64,000 nucleotides of DNA, taken from Sitta carolinensis (lineage: Eukaryota; Chordata; Aves; Passeriformes; Sittidae). The notes under the pieces were generated by a model that did no database searches, was not told the origin of the DNA, and saw nothing but the letters and a program-made list of their open reading frames with translations. This document shows, piece after piece, positions 62,763 to 64,000 of this stretch. The stretch spans positions 22,607,001-22,671,000 of the forward strand of contig JAVUNC010000004.1 of NCBI GenBank assembly GCA_032173965.1. Reading direction: 5' to 3'. Numbering within the stretch: position 1 is the first letter of the stretch; every line of letters starts with the position of its first letter. The position numbers were made by a program, and so were the translations under genes.

Positions 62763-64000
62763 ATATAGTTAATAAAAAGATATGTTGATGGCTAACCAAC
62801 TCTAGCAGCCAAAATTCTGGGGTTTGTCATCAGTGCGTCCTACACAGGCCATTGCAATTTTCATATTTCTTTCAGCCATCATCCAGCAGGTTTTCCCTTA
62901 TCTGTCTCATTGTTTTATTGTTTCAATGCATTTGATTACGTTTTCATACATCTACATCAAATGCAGAAGATATCTGTGGAGGATTTTTACCTTAGCTGAA
63001 CTTTTTTCAGGCACATTCAGGAATGTGATAAGGAATAAAAAGTTGCTCTGGGTTAAAACCTTCAAATAGAATTTTCTTCAAGAAACCCTAGTTTGAAGTT
63101 GAACTTGGGCAGCAGCAGAGCAGTGAAAGGAATCTTCAGCAGGATATTTTTTGCCTGTTCTGCTAATATGCAGCAGTCTGATCTAGCTCTAGTTCCCTGA
63201 AGAAGAAGTTTGCACACACACTCATTAAAGATTTGCTAAAAGTTGGTAGCTTCATTCTCCATATTGTCCTGTGCCTCCTTGTTCTTCCTTCATCTCGAAG
63301 AGATTACTATTACTGTAATTTTCACTCTTGGCTGCTACAAACCATGTATAGGGGGGACCTAAAATGAGTGAGTCCTGAGTACTCTCAGTGATTCTTCCAG
63401 GACTTGTGAGAGCAGAGTCTATCTGACAAAAATTTAGATGGACTAATATAAATTCAGACAGTCTCAACAAAGCATATGTGTTGAAGGAACTGGTCTTGTT
63501 CCAGGAAGCTTGGAATAGGAATACAGGGACTGATGGAGAATTTTGCTGAAAGGCACATATTCAATTGGTGTTTGTTTTAGCAGGCTTAGAAGAAGAGTAC
63601 AAATCTAGATTTAAGTAGAGAAACTGGAAACTTGAGTCCATGAAATTTCTTGCCTTCCCTTGCTCCATTTTGGTCACTTCCTGCTGCTTTTAAAATGCCA
63701 TATGTTGGTAATCTGTTGAGTGTATTTTGCTATACGAATGAAATGTCCTTGTGGAATCATACAATGAACAACTTTGTAAGCATCTCTGGTTGCTTCAGAA
63801 ATTCATTGCTCTGTAATGGGACCCAGCAAGGAGCTCTATGTACAGTAAATCACTTCATCTTTGCAGAAAAGTAAAGAAAATGGTGGCTGTCAAAATGGAA
63901 TAGAAATAGAGAAAGAGAAAAGAAAAAAAAAAAAAGGTCATCTTACGCTTGTGAGTAACACAGACTTTAGAATGTTAAAATAATTTTGTTTCTAACATTT
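62763..64000. other. AT-rich DNA, no feature seen
   Basis: Short frames only (up to 81 codons), with an A14 run near 63922. The window ends without entering a recognisable feature. Confidence 0.5.

Noticed and set aside
1..64000. Search for CRISPR arrays, operons, phage or bacterial systems
   Set aside because: Base composition, repeat families and the lack of dense coding all show vertebrate nuclear DNA.

Overview
The window is vertebrate nuclear DNA, almost certainly from a bird and probably from a passerine. It is AT-rich, has no recognisable multi-exon gene, and carries a typical avian repeat load. The repeats are CR1 LINE 3' ends (ending in ATTCTATG-type octamers), several ERVL-type LTRs of a long (~1.1 kb) avian class, a shorter ERVL-type LTR, an ERVK-like LTR followed by a lysine-tRNA-like primer site, two inverted copies of a ~590 bp solo LTR, and one short element with a tRNA-Ile-like head and a CR1-like tail. 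That last composite recalls the passerine TguSINE1 class and is the main reason for favouring a passerine. No rRNA, intact tRNA, CRISPR array, operon or bacterial signal was seen.

Layout. 1-3370: AT-rich DNA with no feature. 3370-3925: CR1 tail (+). 6713-7150: a 145-codon open frame (-), unrecognised. 11632-11714: 5'-terminal crumb of the long ERVL LTR (-). 12298-12361: 32 bp tandem duplication. 14081-14153: near-perfect 35 bp hairpin, 20 bp before a 5'-truncated long ERVL LTR (+, 14173-14969). 21517-22111: solo LTR (-). 24700-25620: unclassified GC-rich island. 33941-34501: shorter ERVL-type LTR (+). 36358-37464: full-length long ERVL LTR (+). 39793-39866: CR1 crumb. 41842-42480: ERVK-like LTR plus primer binding site (+). 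43180-43450: CR1 (-). 45021-45150: tRNA-Ile/CR1 SINE (-), followed by a probable LTR with a TATA box. 46576-46920: unrecognised open frame (-). 47880-48836: long ERVL LTR (-). 50255-50843: second copy of the solo LTR (+). 54795-55495: CR1 (-). 56537-57302: two unrecognised open frames (+). 61623-61679: 57 bp poly-T. 61870-62762: the longest CR1 fragment (+), with the end of its ORF2 still readable.

There is no gene network to describe. The window reads as an intergenic desert or a very large intron shaped by retroelement insertion and decay. All family names come from recognition of motifs, not from a database search. The most unusual items are the hairpins, which look like local template-switch products, the inverted pair of young solo LTRs, the SINE, the unclassified GC-rich island, and a few protein-like open frames that could be decayed or lineage-specific exons. 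I found no convincing undescribed biological system.
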